Of a stretch of 64,000 nt of DNA, positions 1-12,600 are shown piece after piece (positions within the stretch are counted from its first letter, which is position 1; each line of letters opens with the position of its first letter). The notes below the pieces were generated by a model that worked only from the letters and a program-made list of their open reading frames with translations, had not been told where the DNA came from and ran no database searches. The translations under genes and the position numbers were made by a program. The stretch is from Phil1 sp040767925 (GTDB lineage Bacteria; Bacillota; Clostridia; Christensenellales; CAG-138): positions 62,001 to 126,000 of the forward strand of contig JAXGNN010000002.1 in assembly GCA_040767925.1 (NCBI GenBank). The letters are read 5' to 3'.

Positions 1-615
1 ACGGCGCTGTACATCATCATCGTGCCGATCGTGGGAATCTTTCTCAAAAAGCGCGCGCATTTCACGCTGTGGATCAGCGTCCTCTTCGCGGTGTTCGGCA
101 TGTATCTTCTCTGCATCAAGGAAGGGTTCAAAATAGAGCTCGGCGACCTGCTCGAGATCGGCTGCGCCTTCTGCTACTCGGCGCACATACTCGTCATCGA
201 CCATTTCTCGCCGAAGGTGGACTGCGTCAAGATGAGCTGCATCCAGTTCTTCGTATGCGGCGCGATTTCAACCATAGCCGCGCTGGCGTTCGAGGGTCCC
301 GCTGCGCCCGCGCTGCTTTTCGCCGCGTGGCTGCCCATCCTCTACTCCGGCGTATTGAGCTCCGGCGTGGGCTACACGCTGCAGATGATCGCGCAGAAGA
401 ACACCTCGCCCGCCATGGCCTCCCTCCTGATGAGCCTCGAGGCCGTGTTCGCGGCGCTTGCGGGCTGGCTGCTGCTGAGCCAGAAGCTTTCGGCGCGCGA
501 GCTGATCGGCTGCGCCATCATGTTCGCTGCGATCCTCCTCGCGCAGGCGCCGGACCTCCTCGCGGGCAGGAAGGCGAAGGACGCGCAGGAACCGGAAGAA
601 ACCTGCTGCGGCTGA
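1..615 (+). CDS. EamA/DMT-family membrane transporter, 3' part
   Basis: The reading frame is open from base 1, so the start lies upstream; about 204 residues are visible. The fragment is a run of hydrophobic helices separated by short loops, with small-residue-rich segments such as GVLSSGVGYTLQ and PAMASLLMSLEAVFA. That second segment is the typical end of the second EamA repeat in drug/metabolite transporter (DMT) superfamily permeases. The tail after the last helix is short and charged (about 20 residues). EamA proteins are about 300 residues with ten membrane helices, so roughly the last two thirds are present. The substrate cannot be read from sequence. A perfect terminator follows 42 bases after the stop, so this gene ends its transcription unit there. 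Confidence 0.85.
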   Translation, partial: TALYIIIVPIVGIFLKKRAHFTLWISVLFAVFGMYLLCIKEGFKIELGDLLEIGCAFCYSAHILVIDHFSPKVDCVKMSCIQFFVCGAISTIAALAFEGPAAPALLFAAWLPILYSGVLSSGVGYTLQMIAQKNTSPAMASLLMSLEAVFAALAGWLLLSQKLSARELIGCAIMFAAILLAQAPDLLAGRKAKDAQEPEETCCG

Positions 616-657
616 GCCGGATTATTTCCCGCGCAAGTTCAGCCAGACGCATGAAAC

Positions 658-685
658 AAAGCCCCGGCAACGACGCCGGGGCTTT
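658..685. terminator. Bidirectional intrinsic terminator
   Basis: A perfect 11-bp stem (658-668 with 675-685) closes a six-base loop. Its A-rich left edge gives a T-tract on the minus strand (TTTGTTT) and a short one on the plus strand. It sits between the convergent ends of the transporter and the giant minus-strand gene and can serve both. Confidence 0.85.
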
Positions 686-699
686 CGCGCGTGATCGCT

Positions 700-3600
700 T
701 TATTTCTTCCTGCGCCGGAGGACGAACAGGAGCAACAGCACGCCCGCGGCAAGCAACAGCCAGGCGAAGGTGAACTCCGCGCCGCCCGTCTGCGGCAAGC
801 CCGCCATGGGCAGCACCACCGCTATGGGCGAAACGAAGCGATCCACCTCGATCGTGACCTTGCCGTCCCTCACGACGCAGGCGACATAGACCGTTTCGCC
901 CTTGTCGTTCTCGTAGAGCACGTATACGGTCCTTCCCTCGTACTTGCGATCGACCGGGATGGAGATCCTGATCTTGCCGCGGTACGGCTCCGCGCCGTAG
1001 GCATAAAGCTCGATGTCGTAGCCCGCGAGGAGCTTGTGCCGCTTGACGGCCGTTTGAATCATGCGGATGAGCTCCGAGTCGCCCTCGAGCTTCATCTCGC
1101 GCACGCGAAGCTCCGTTGCGGCGTGGATCGCGTCGCCCTCGACGGTGACGCCCGTCTTCTCATCGACGAGCACGCGGTGGTAATAATGCGCGCTGTCGTC
1201 CTCGGCAAGCGTGCGGATATAGACCCTGCCGTAGGCGGAGGTCGCCTCCACCTTGCCCGTGATCCGTACGACGAGGGGATGCGCCTCGCTGCCGATGTCG
1301 CCCTGCGCCGCTACCGTAAGGTTCTTGCCGCGGATGCCTGTGCCCGCAGGGTCCGTGCCGACGGAACCGTCCGCCGCAACGCCGATATTGCCGCCCGCGA
1401 TGCCCTCGATGTTGAGATGCGGAGAGTGGTTGTTGATTGTAATATTCCCACCCTGGATGAGCAGGTTGGCAACGTCCGTATCGACGTCCACGTCGCCCTT
1501 GGCGACGATTTCAAGCCGGTTCGCCATAAGCGTGCCGCCGCTCGTCGCGACATTGCCCGCAGCGCCGATCACAAGCTCGTTTTCGGCTGAGACGTCCCCG
1601 AGCGTGAGGGAGCGGTCGTTGAGGATATACACGTTCCTGCCGGAACCCGTGAAGAAGTCCGCGCTGAGCCGGACGGGATCTGCCTTTTCGCCGACGTCAT
1701 GCCCGCCCAGCGCGGCGAGGCGCACCTCCGGCGCGACGATATCCGAAGTTCCCTCGGGCGCCGCGCCGCGGATGTTCCCGAGCGTTGTAACGCTGACGGC
1801 GCCCTGAGCAACGATGCCGCCGATAACGACGTCCGTTCCGGAGCCGATGTATACGCCGCCCGCGCCGCCGTCGATGGCGAGCGCGCCGCCGACATCCATG
1901 CGAAGCATCATCCCCGCGGCGCCGACGCCGTTGCCCGCGCTGATCGCGAGGTTGCCGCCGGTCGTGATCGCGGGCGCGCCGGATTGCGCCGCCGCGATCA
2001 GGCCGTCGAGCGCCTGCATCGCCGCCGCGTACTCGTTGAGCCTCATAAAGGCGATGCCAGAGAGCCTGTCGGCCTCCGCGCGCGCGAGCACGGCCGGGGC
2101 GTTCGCCTCTTCAAACGCGGCCCGCGCGAGCTCCGCCGCGGCGTGCGCTTGATCGTACGCCGCCTGCGCCAGATCCTCCACGCGCTGCAGTTCCCTCGCC
2201 GCGGCGAGCTCGCCGTTGAGGGCGTTGATCTCGTTCCATAAGGTCTCCGCGTTTGCCGCGTAGTCCGGGGCGTACGGGTCGAGCGCGGCGAGCGCGTCGC
2301 GCTTCATTTGAATATCCGCCTCGATCTCCGCGACGAGGCGCGCGATGTTTGCCGCAATCGCCGCAAGGAGCGCCGCGAGCGCGTCCGCCTCGATCTCTTC
2401 GGCCTTGAGCTTCGCCTGCTCCTTGACGGCGGCCACAGCCTCGAGCCGCGCGGCGTAGAGGTCGTGAACCGCGGCGCCGGCCTGCGCCTTGTCGAAGGCG
2501 GCCTTCGCGGCGTTCGCGGCGAGCTGCGCCGCGAGCGCCTCTCCGATGGTGCCGTCGCTGCCAGGGGCCGCCGTAAGCGCGCCCGGCACGATGAGCTTCG
2601 CGTCGCCCGAGGTTATGAGTTTCTTCAGGATGACATCGCCCGTAAGCTCCCGCACAAACACGTTCGCGCCCGAGAGCGAGAGCGTGCCGCCCGCGAGGAA
2701 CATGTTCGTATCCACGTCGAAGGGCATTTCCGCGGAGCCGATGTCCCCCGCGGCCGCGATCGAGATCGAGCCGCCCGCGAAAGCGCCGCCCGAGAGCGCC
2801 GCGCCCCCGCGGCTGATGAGCGCAAGGTCCGCCTCCGCCCTGAGTTCAACCTCCCCCGTGCCGCTCGTAAGGTCGAGCATGAGGCTGGTCGCCGCGTCGA
2901 CATACGCGCCCTTGGCTACGGCGGCGGTCATCCCTCCGCCCGCGCGCACCGCGACGGGGCTGCCGGGCGCGCCTATCGCGCCGGCATCGGACGTGACCGT
3001 CAGCGTGCCGTTTGCGGCGATGTTCCTTTGACCGGCGGCCTTTTCATCGGCCGTGCGCGCATCGAGGATGTCTCCTCTTGCGCCGAGCGCGACGTTCCCG
3101 CCCACCGCGACGAGGCCCAGCCCGAGGTCTCCGTCGAACTCGCGCACGGCGATGCTCCCGCCCGCCTCGGCGTCGAGCCGCGTGGCGTCTCCGGCGAAGA
3201 ACTGCCGGATCCATCTGTATTCGATATGGACCGCGAGCCTCCAGCTCCATGTGCCCTCGATGGGGTTGCCGAGGCTGTCGAGGTCCGCGGCGTAGATGAC
3301 GCTTACGCCGTCGTACCCCGTGTCGGGCGCGGTCTTTTGCGTGGGAGCCGTCACGTTGGCGACGGGGATGATCCTGTTGTCCCTCTGGTCGATGACGAGC
3401 GGGACATTCGCGCCGATCGAGCCGGACGCCTTGAGGCTGATGCCGCGCGCTATGATGTTGGCGGGATGCTCCGCGCTCACGGCCGCGCCCTCGATGTCGC
3501 CCGACGTTACCGTGACGCTCACGTCGCCGCGGCGGCTCTCGATGGCGCCCGCGGTGAACGTACCGCCGTCCTGCACGATGTTGATGTCGCCTTCGTTGCT

Positions 3601-6600
3601 CACGTAGGTTGCGCCCGTGCTTTCGCCGATATGGAGGCTGAACTTCCTTGCGGGCGCGTTTGCGGGCGCGCTCGCGGGATAGGTCGCGCCGTCCCACGAA
3701 GCGTCGATGAGCTCCTCGATTTCCTCCCCGGTCAGCAGCGTCGCGATAAGGGCGCCGAGTCCGCCCGCGCCGTTTCGCTCGAACGCCTCGCTGCCAATTA
3801 ATAGCGTCAGCGCGCCGCGGATATCCGCGTCGGCGACGGCGTAGGCCGTGCCTTCCGCGTTCTTCAATTCAAAGGCTCCCTTCAACAGCGCCGCGATCTC
3901 GCCCTCCGTCTTCGCGCCGAGCGTTATGAGCGTCCATTGCGCGCCGCCCTGCGGCACCGCGCGGTTGAGGAGCTTCACGAGGTCTTCCTTCGCGATGAGG
4001 TCGGGGGACGCAGCCGTCTGCGCCATGACGGCGGCAACGTAGGCTTCAAGGCCCGCGCCGCTCAGGGTCAGGGTCCATTTTGTCCTGTCGTCCGCGCAGC
4101 CCGCGAGGAGCCTTTCGGCGAGCTCGGCGGGCGTCTGGTTCTTGAGCGGGACGTCCTGCGTCTCGTCGCCGGCGCTGCCCACGGCGTCTCCGGTGGCCGG
4201 ATCGCCGTTCTCGTCGCGCCCGCCGTCCTGCGCGGGAGCGGCGGGATATGTCCGCGCGAAGGGCGTGCCGCCCGCGAGCTCCAGCGCGGCGAGATAGAGG
4301 TTCGCCGCGTGCTCGATGGTGACGGTGAGCGATTCGGGCACGTCGATGGCGAGGCGCCGCGCGGCCTGGCCAATGTCCTTCGCCGCGCTCAGCACGATGG
4401 CGCTGCCAGCCTCCGCGTAGAGATAGCTGTCGTCCCCCGCGTGGCGGATGGCGCCCGCCGCCGTGCGCGCGAAGAATTCCGCTGAATCCGTCAGCTCGAT
4501 CCTGTCGATCACGATGTCCCCGCCGACGTCTATGTCGAGCGTGCCGCCCGCGAGCTTCACGCCGCCGAGGTCGCCGCTCTCCCCGTTGGTGCCGATGACG
4601 ACGCCGCTTACGCCGTCGCCCTCGTCCGTGATTTTTACGGTTCCGGAAACCTCCGCGTCGAGGAGGGCGATGTTGGAACCGTTGAACAGATGATACTCGA
4701 TAAGGCTTCCCGAACCGAGCTTGTTCGCATAGAGGATCAGGTCGTCGTACACGTCGAGGTACGCGCTGCCCGTGTAGGTGGGCACCGTGAGATCGCTCGG
4801 GTCGTACCCGAAGATATACATGAGGATGGCTTCGTTGTCCGCGCTGAAGGAGCCGATGGACACGTGGTCCGCGCTCGTGCCGATGGAGCTCAGGCTGCCG
4901 TTGACGTAGAAGTATACCTCGTCGGCGTAGATGTCGCGGCGGCCCGCTTCGGCGGAACCGATCCAGGTTTCGCCCTCGCTCTCGACGACGATGACGACCT
5001 TCTTGCCCGAGGTCTCCATCGACTCGATGATGCCGTTCATGGCGATTTCCTGCGGCAGCGCGGAGGAGGAGCTCTTCATGAGCACCAGGTCCTCGTAACC
5101 GTCGCTGCTGCCGAGCGTATCCCCGTCGGCGAGCACGAAGAACGTGCGCACGATGGGCAGCGCCCGGATCCTCTGGGGCAGCGCCACATCCACGAGGATG
5201 GCGAGCATCATCGCGTCCCCGTTGTTCGGGTCGGTGAGCATCACGGCCTTGAAGTAGTCCGTGCCCTCGGCGCCTTCCTCGGGTTTCGCCGGGAGGCGCT
5301 TGAACATGTTGTCGATATAGTCGTACCCGTAATACGCGTCGCTCTTCTCGAGCAGCGTCGGGCCGTCCTCGCCATCCGTGAAGTACAGCGCGGCCGCGTA
5401 ATCCCACCTGCCGGCGGACATATCCGAGATGACGCTGTCGACGGTCGTGTATACGCCCGACATCACCTCGAGGAACTTCACCATCATGCCCCGGCCGTAG
5501 CCTACGGCGAGGTCGTTCTTGCCGTCCCGCGTCGCGGGGGCGTAGGTGGACCATGCGGTTTCGGAAGCGTCGTACACGTTCCCGCCCTCGTTGAGCCGGA
5601 AGCCCTCGCCGTCATAGGCCGCGCGGACCTCGCCGTCTTCGCCGAGGTAGAGGATTTCAAACTTCGTGTACAGCCCGTTCGCGTCCTTCACCGCCACGAG
5701 GCGGGTGTGCTTGTCGATGATGCCGCGACCCAGTTCATCCTTGGGCAGCGCGAAGGGCGCGAGGCCCTCGCCGGAGACATACGTCACATACGCGCCGAGC
5801 GCGTCCTCCCCGTCGGGCGAGATGACCACGGTGCCGGGAATGTAATTGTACACGCTCTTATAGACGGGCGTGAACAGGTGTTTGAGCCAGCTTGAGAGCG
5901 CGTTGTACTGCGCCTCCGTCAGGTGGTCGTCCACGCCGTAGCCCGAGCCCATGAGCATCACCGAAGCCTGCGTCCGCTCGTAGACGGTCGTCGCGCTGAC
6001 CTTGTAGTAGTCGAGCTCGCTGTCCGGGTAATCCTTATATACGCTGTAGACCGGCAGGCCGTTGACCATGTCGTACACGGTGAAGTAGTCGTTGCTGCGG
6101 AACCAATCGGGCACCTTGTAGACGACCGGCTCGGGCATCTCCGTGGTGTACTCGCTGAACCGGGCGCGGAAGAGGCTTTCCTCCCAGTCGCTCATGAGGA
6201 GGCCCATAAGTTCCCACCGCGCGCGTTCGGCCGCGACGGCCGCCTCCAGCTCCGCCTCGCGCTTGATGATATCGGCGAGATACGCGGCGTCGGCCGCCCT
6301 GTCCTCCTCGACCCAGGCGAGGTATTGGTCGTAGGTCATTTTGAGGCTCGAGTTGCTCTTGCTGTAGTAGTACGAGACGATCGAGTAGACCAGCTTGCCG
6401 TCGGCGTCCTTCTTCTGGGTGAGCGTGGGCGCGATGGCGATCTTCGCCGCGATGTATTCGCGCTCGCCGGTTTCGGGGTTGACCTCGACCGCGCCGCCCT
6501 CCACGGCGACGACGCCGACCCTGCCGTCCGGATAGACGGCCACGGCGTCCTGCGTGAGGTAGAGGATCGCCGAGGCGCTTTCGATATCCTCCGCATCGTC

Positions 6601-9600
6601 TATGAAGCGGTAATTCCCGTTGACGACGACATAGCCGCCGTTCATGCCGGCGATCGTATACTTGCCGTCGCTGCCCTTCGTGGCGTCGGTCTCTCCGGAG
6701 CCGGCCTCATTGAGCGTGAAGGCCGCGAGCGCGCTCAAATCCTTGTTCGCGGCGTCGACCGTGACGGCGAAGTACACGACGCCTATGCCCGGGATCGAAC
6801 AGGAGTAGATCGTCGTGACGCTCGCGATGGCGCCGCCCGCGCCCCGGTTCTCCCTGAACCCGAATTGGGTGAGCGCGACGCTCTTTTCCGGCGTGCGAAG
6901 CTCGTAGCTGTCGGGGGTTGGGGACGTCCCCTCGTGGCGGACGACCTTCAGCCCTTCGAGCGCGCCTTCGCCCAGCGCGTAGCCGTATTCGCTGCGCGCG
7001 GCCGCTTCGCCCAGACCGCCGAGCGGATCGGACGCATAGTCGTCCGAGTAGCTGAACGCCTGCCCGCTTCCGGAACCGGACTTGATCGCCGTGCCCGTCG
7101 TCGCCGGGGTGCCGGAGGGCAGGAGCGCGTCCGTTATGCTGTAATCGACGGAAATCCGCGTCACGGCGAAGTTCGCGCCGTTACCCGTGACCCGGATGGT
7201 CAGGCTGAATCCCGTGAGGGAGACGATCAGATTTTCCGTGAGCGTCGAGGCGACGTCCTGGAGCAGCGCCGAGAGGCTGTTCCGCACGGCGGTTCGGTTG
7301 GCGTCTCCGAGCGCGCCGTACGTCGCGTCTATGTCGATGACGCTCGTCGGCTCCCCTTCTGAATCGGTCTCATAGACCTTGGCGAAGGCGAGGCCGAGCG
7401 AGGCGAGGTTCAGATTGGACACGGCGGCCTCGAGCGCCGCAACCGCCTCGTCGATGATGTCAAAGTAGCTCACCGTGCCGCCGCTGACGAGGGACATGAG
7501 CTGCTCCCTCGTATAGAGGTAGGCCGCGACGAACGCGCTCTCCACGCCGCCGGAATGCAACTCAACTACGTGGAAGGAGTCGCGCGCATCGTCGTTGAGG
7601 TCCTCGAGCACGTACAGGTCGTTCTGGCCGTGTTTGCCGATCCAGGTCACCTCGACGATCTTGCCGTTCTGCACGAACGCGGACTTGAAGTAGACGATGA
7701 CGCCGTTGGGCAGTTCCCAGCCAAGGCTGTCCGCCGCGCGGCGGATGTAGATCGTGCCGCCGTTGGAGGCGATCTTCATCATCATCGCGCCCGTGGCCTT
7801 GTCGATGGTGACGGCCGTGCCCGTGGCGTCCGCCGCGGTGGCGGGGAGCGTAATGACGAGGTTGCCGTTCGCGTCGAAGCTCGCGGTGAAGTCGCTGAGC
7901 TGATAGACCGCGTCCGCACCGTCCGCGCCCGCCGCGAGGTGCGAAACGCTCACGATCTTGCCGGTGGCGTTGAGTATGGTGACGGTCACGTTGTTGGGCA
8001 ATTGATAGGTGGTATAGTCGTCGCTGACGACCGCCGTGCCGAGCGTGCTCGCGTAATACTGGAAGTTCGAGGCGTTTACGCTGACCATGCCCGTCGCCGG
8101 CGAATACCAGTAGTCCGTGCCGGGGACCTGCACGAGCGTGTCCGAAAGGCCCGGACCCGCCGCGGGATAGCACGCCACGAAGGCCATCGACCCGTTGGGG
8201 AAGCTGATGGAGGCGACGTCCACGCTCGCGATGCGCGAAACGTCGGTATAGCGGATGCGCGTCTGCTTCTGCTCGATATAGACCTCCCCGCCGCCCTTGA
8301 CCTTTTCGACGGTGAGCTTGGGCGTCTCGAGATGGAGGGCCGCGACGTACGCCGAGATGGTCGTCCCGGTCAGGTCGATTTCGCCGATGTCCACCACGAG
8401 GCAGATGGAGAGGTAGATGGCGCCCGCGGCCTCGACGTCCATCAGGGACGCGCGCGCCGCCTCGCCCAGGCGCACGAGCCGGTTCGTGCCCGGCGCGTAC
8501 TCCGCGGGCTTCGCGAAGGCGTTGTAGAATTCGACGACGAGCTTATCCGCAGGGCCCTTGCCGACGTTGCGCGCGCCGGAGATCACGAGCATATTCACGC
8601 GCAGCGCGCTGCCAGAAGTATCGTGGACCGCGTAGACGTCGCCCGGGTCGTCGCCGGTCATGCGGATCGCGATGGTGCCGCGCAGGTTCTCGACGGTTTT
8701 TGTGAACACCACGTCGCCGCGGCCCGCGGAGTTGATGACGATGACGGGCACCTCGTCCGCGTAGGTCTGCACGGGCTGATAGGCGCTGTTCGAGTTGGCC
8801 TCCACCTCGGGCGCGATGGCCGCGGGGTTGGCGACCCGCAATTCGTCGAACACCAGGTCGAAGTCGGAATCATTGTTGACGACGACGCTGGGAAGATACG
8901 TGTTCCAGTAGGTCGTGAAGGCGCTGGTATTCTTGAGCGCGCCGTTCCGCACGGTTATGCTCATCGTGCCGGGATCGTTGTTGTAGATCGGCCCAAGCTT
9001 CAGCTGCCCGTTCTCCAGCGCGTGGAACGCTTCGGGGTTGCCGTCATAGTCGTTGTCGAGGCCGGAGGTCCAGACCGCGCCGTCCGGGCGCACGTCGATC
9101 CACATGCCCGCCGCCGCGCCGCCGAGATGCACCTTCGCGCCGGGGGCGATATACACGCCCGCGGCAAGGTCGGATTGCGAATCCAGCGAGCCGTCTTTCG
9201 TGCTCACGGAATCGGAATAGGTGATGACCTTGATGACCTCGGTGATCCACTCGACGATCTTATGGACGATCTTCTTGATGAACCAGCCGATGATGGGGAT
9301 CTTGGAAACCTTCTTCTCGATCCACTCGGAGACCTTCTGTATGGTGCGGGTGACCCAGCTGATGACGGTGTTCGCGACGGCCGTGGCGTCCTTGAAGACG
9401 GTGCCCGTCTCGAACGTGGGCGCGTAGGCTTCGATCTTCACCGTCTCCCCCGCGAGCTCCGCCTTGGAGCTTACGGAAACGTCAACATAGGAGTAGCCGT
9501 TGATGGTCGAGGTCGCGAAGACCTTGCCCGTGACGCCCGCGCTGATGATCGAGTAGCTCTCGGCGTGCGCGTCGAGCTTGATCTGCTTGGCCTCGATCGT

Positions 9601-12600
9601 GAGCGCATCCACGCCGCCGACATACGCGTTGCCCACGACCGCGTCCACGTCGTTGCAGACGGAGAGCACGGAGTTGGCCTCGGTCTTCGAGCCCGCCGCG
9701 ATGGTGTAAGAGTATGCGTAGGTGTAGAGCGTCTGGTCGGTGATGTAGGCCCGAATGAGCGTATTCTTGCCGAGGATGGTGGCCCTGCCCGCCGTATTGC
9801 CGCCGTTCGCGTCCGCGCCGAGGACGGTCTTGACGGTCTCCCAGGCGTTGACGTAGGCGCTCGACGTATTGTCGCCCGCGAAGCTCTTCATGTTGCGGTA
9901 AGCCGTCGCGGCGATGTTGCTGTAGGAGTCGGCGATGATGTTGAGCGACCCGAAGACCGCCCGGATGGTGGCCGCGCCGACGATGGCATACGTGGTGCTC
10001 ACGATGTCCGAGGTCGCCTTGGGCCCCGCGCCGATGCTCACGAGCGAGCCGTTCTCATCCCGTGCGCGGGCGTTGATATGCGCGTAATCGGCCTTCGCCT
10101 CGATGAACACGCTGCCGTAGCGGGATTCGATGAGCGCGCCGTCGCCGATATTGACCTGCGTATCGCGCTTGACATAGGAGGTTGCGGCGATCTGGCCGCC
10201 CGTGGTCAGGCCGGAATAGCTCGTGCTGTAGATGGCGGAATAGACTTTGGACGAGGTGACGGCGCCGACGCTCACGTCGCCCTCGATCGCCACGAGCCGC
10301 GCATTCTCGCCCACACCGGCGGACGCCTTCTGGCTGAGCACCTTCGCCTCCGCGGTGGAATTCGCGCTGCCGCTGAAGAGGGAGGCCGCCAGCGCCTCGT
10401 AGGAAACGTGGAGCTCCGCGACGTCGCTCGAAGCGGTGAGCGTGATGGAATCATCCGCCTCGACGCTGCCGTCTATGTAAGCCTTCGCCTCGGCCTGCGT
10501 GACCTTGGCGAGCAGCGCGTAGCCGCCGAGCTGGATGGCCGAGTAGCTCTCGGAATACGTGCACGACACGCGCGCGCGGATGCTCTGCGCCGCGTCCACC
10601 GTCAGGCAGCCGCTCGCATAAACCGTCGTGCCGCTGCCGATATACGCCGCGGTGTAGACGTTCTTGATGTCCGCCGTGCCGTTGACGCTCGTGCCGTTGA
10701 GGAGGCTCACCGACGCCTGCGGGGGCATGACGCTCGTATGCGCGCTCGCCGTGCTGTTCGCCTCGACGAGAACGTTGGCGGCGCTGATCGCCGTGCCGCC
10801 GCCCGTGAGGTACGCTTTTGTGGTATCCGCGATATCCGAACCTGCGCGCGTCGCGCACAGCTTGACGCCGGAAATGCTGGCGAGGGCATCGTCGAGCACT
10901 TCCGCCCTCGCGGCGGAAACGGTCGTCGCGCAGACGCCGAGGCTGCCGGCGGCCGTGATCTTGCTCGAGGAGACATAGGCGAGGTTTTCGGTCTGCGTGC
11001 CCGCGTTCACGGAGTTCACGCTGCCACTGAGGAAGGAGAGCGCGAGCCCGTGGGACGTGCCCGTCGAGGCGTAGGCCATGTTGGCGTCCGCCGAAGCGCC
11101 GTACGGGTTCAATTTCGAGTCGACGTTGACGTTGCCGCCCGCGGTGAAATCCGCGACGCCGCTGATATAGGCCTTCTGCCTGGCGGCGGCGTCCGCGTCC
11201 ACGACGTTGATGCCGACGTCCGCGCCCGTTATGCTGATTTGCGCGGCGCCGATGCGCGCGATGGCCTCGAGTTTGCCGTCGACCGCGACGTCCACGTTGC
11301 CCGACACGTTGATCTTCGTGTTGCCCGCGGCGGAAATGTGCGCGTCGCCGTTGTACGCGGTGCCCGCGGCGTCGCCCGCCTTGGCGGTGGCCGCGTTGTA
11401 GTCGAGCGAGAGGAGGCTGAAGTTCGTGCCGCCGCTGGGCTGGCCCGAAACGGCCTTCGCGCGGAGGGCGTACGTCGCGCCGATCGCGAGCGAGGAGGCG
11501 TTCACCTCATCGCCATCCAGAAGCTCCATATACGCCTTGAAGCTGCCGTTCGCCGTCGCGGAGGCGATCAGCACGCCCAGCGCCAGCAGGTTGAATGTGA
11601 CGTAGCTGCCGCCCTTGTCGGCTACGGCGCGGCTCTCGCCCGAGGCGTCGATCTTGATGGCGCCCGTGCCGGAAAGGAAGCTCGTGCCGCTCGTATAGGC
11701 CGAGGCCGAGGATGCGTCGCTCGCGACGAGCGCGTGGCCGCTGCCGCTCACGAGCGCGCAGTCGGCAAGGCTCGCGTAGCTGTTCATATAGGCTGCGGCG
11801 CCGGGAGCCGGAGCGTTTTTATTGTATTCGGCGAGCACTTCCGCGCCGCCGGCCGCCCTAATGTCGGAGGATGAGACATACGCCTCGGCCTTGCCGTTTA
11901 GCTTGGCGGTGAGCAGGTTGAAGGATAGCTTGATGCCGCTGAGAGAAACGGTGGGGGTCGTGAAGTTCGACACGGCGTACGCGTTTCCCGCGGACTTAAC
12001 GGTGAGCTTGCCCGAGGAATCGACGTCCACGCTGCTGCCCGAGATGGAGGCGCTCCCCGCCGTGGTCGTCTCCGCCCAGGCGACGTTCGTTTCCACGCTC
12101 GCGCCCTGCAGCCCGAAGGCGCCCTGCGTCGTGCTGGCGGAGGATTTCGCGGTGAATATCGTTTCTACCTGGACGGATTTGGCATAGATCGTGCTGTCCG
12201 CGACGCTTGCGGAATGCGTACCCTTCGCGTAGGCGTAGAGCGCGTTCGCGCCGAAGCCGACGAGGCCGATGCTGCTGCCCTGCGCCACGTCCGCCAGGGC
12301 GATGGCGGTGCCCTTGGCGAGCACCTTCACGCTCGCCGCGCGGGCCGCCGTGCTGCCGATGACCGCGTTCGCGATATAGGCGCTGTTGGTCGCGCTGAAG
12401 GTGGCGCTCGCCGTGTTGAGGCCGCCGGAATATATGCCGAGATTCAGGCCGTCCACATCGCTCTTCGCCTTGTTGATGGCGCTGCCGATATAGACGTTCG
12501 CGCCCTTGTCCACGGCGCCCTCGTTGAGGGAGGAGACGACTTCGGCGGACGCGCACGCGACCGACTGCGCGCCGACATACGCGCTCTGCGTGACCGCGAC

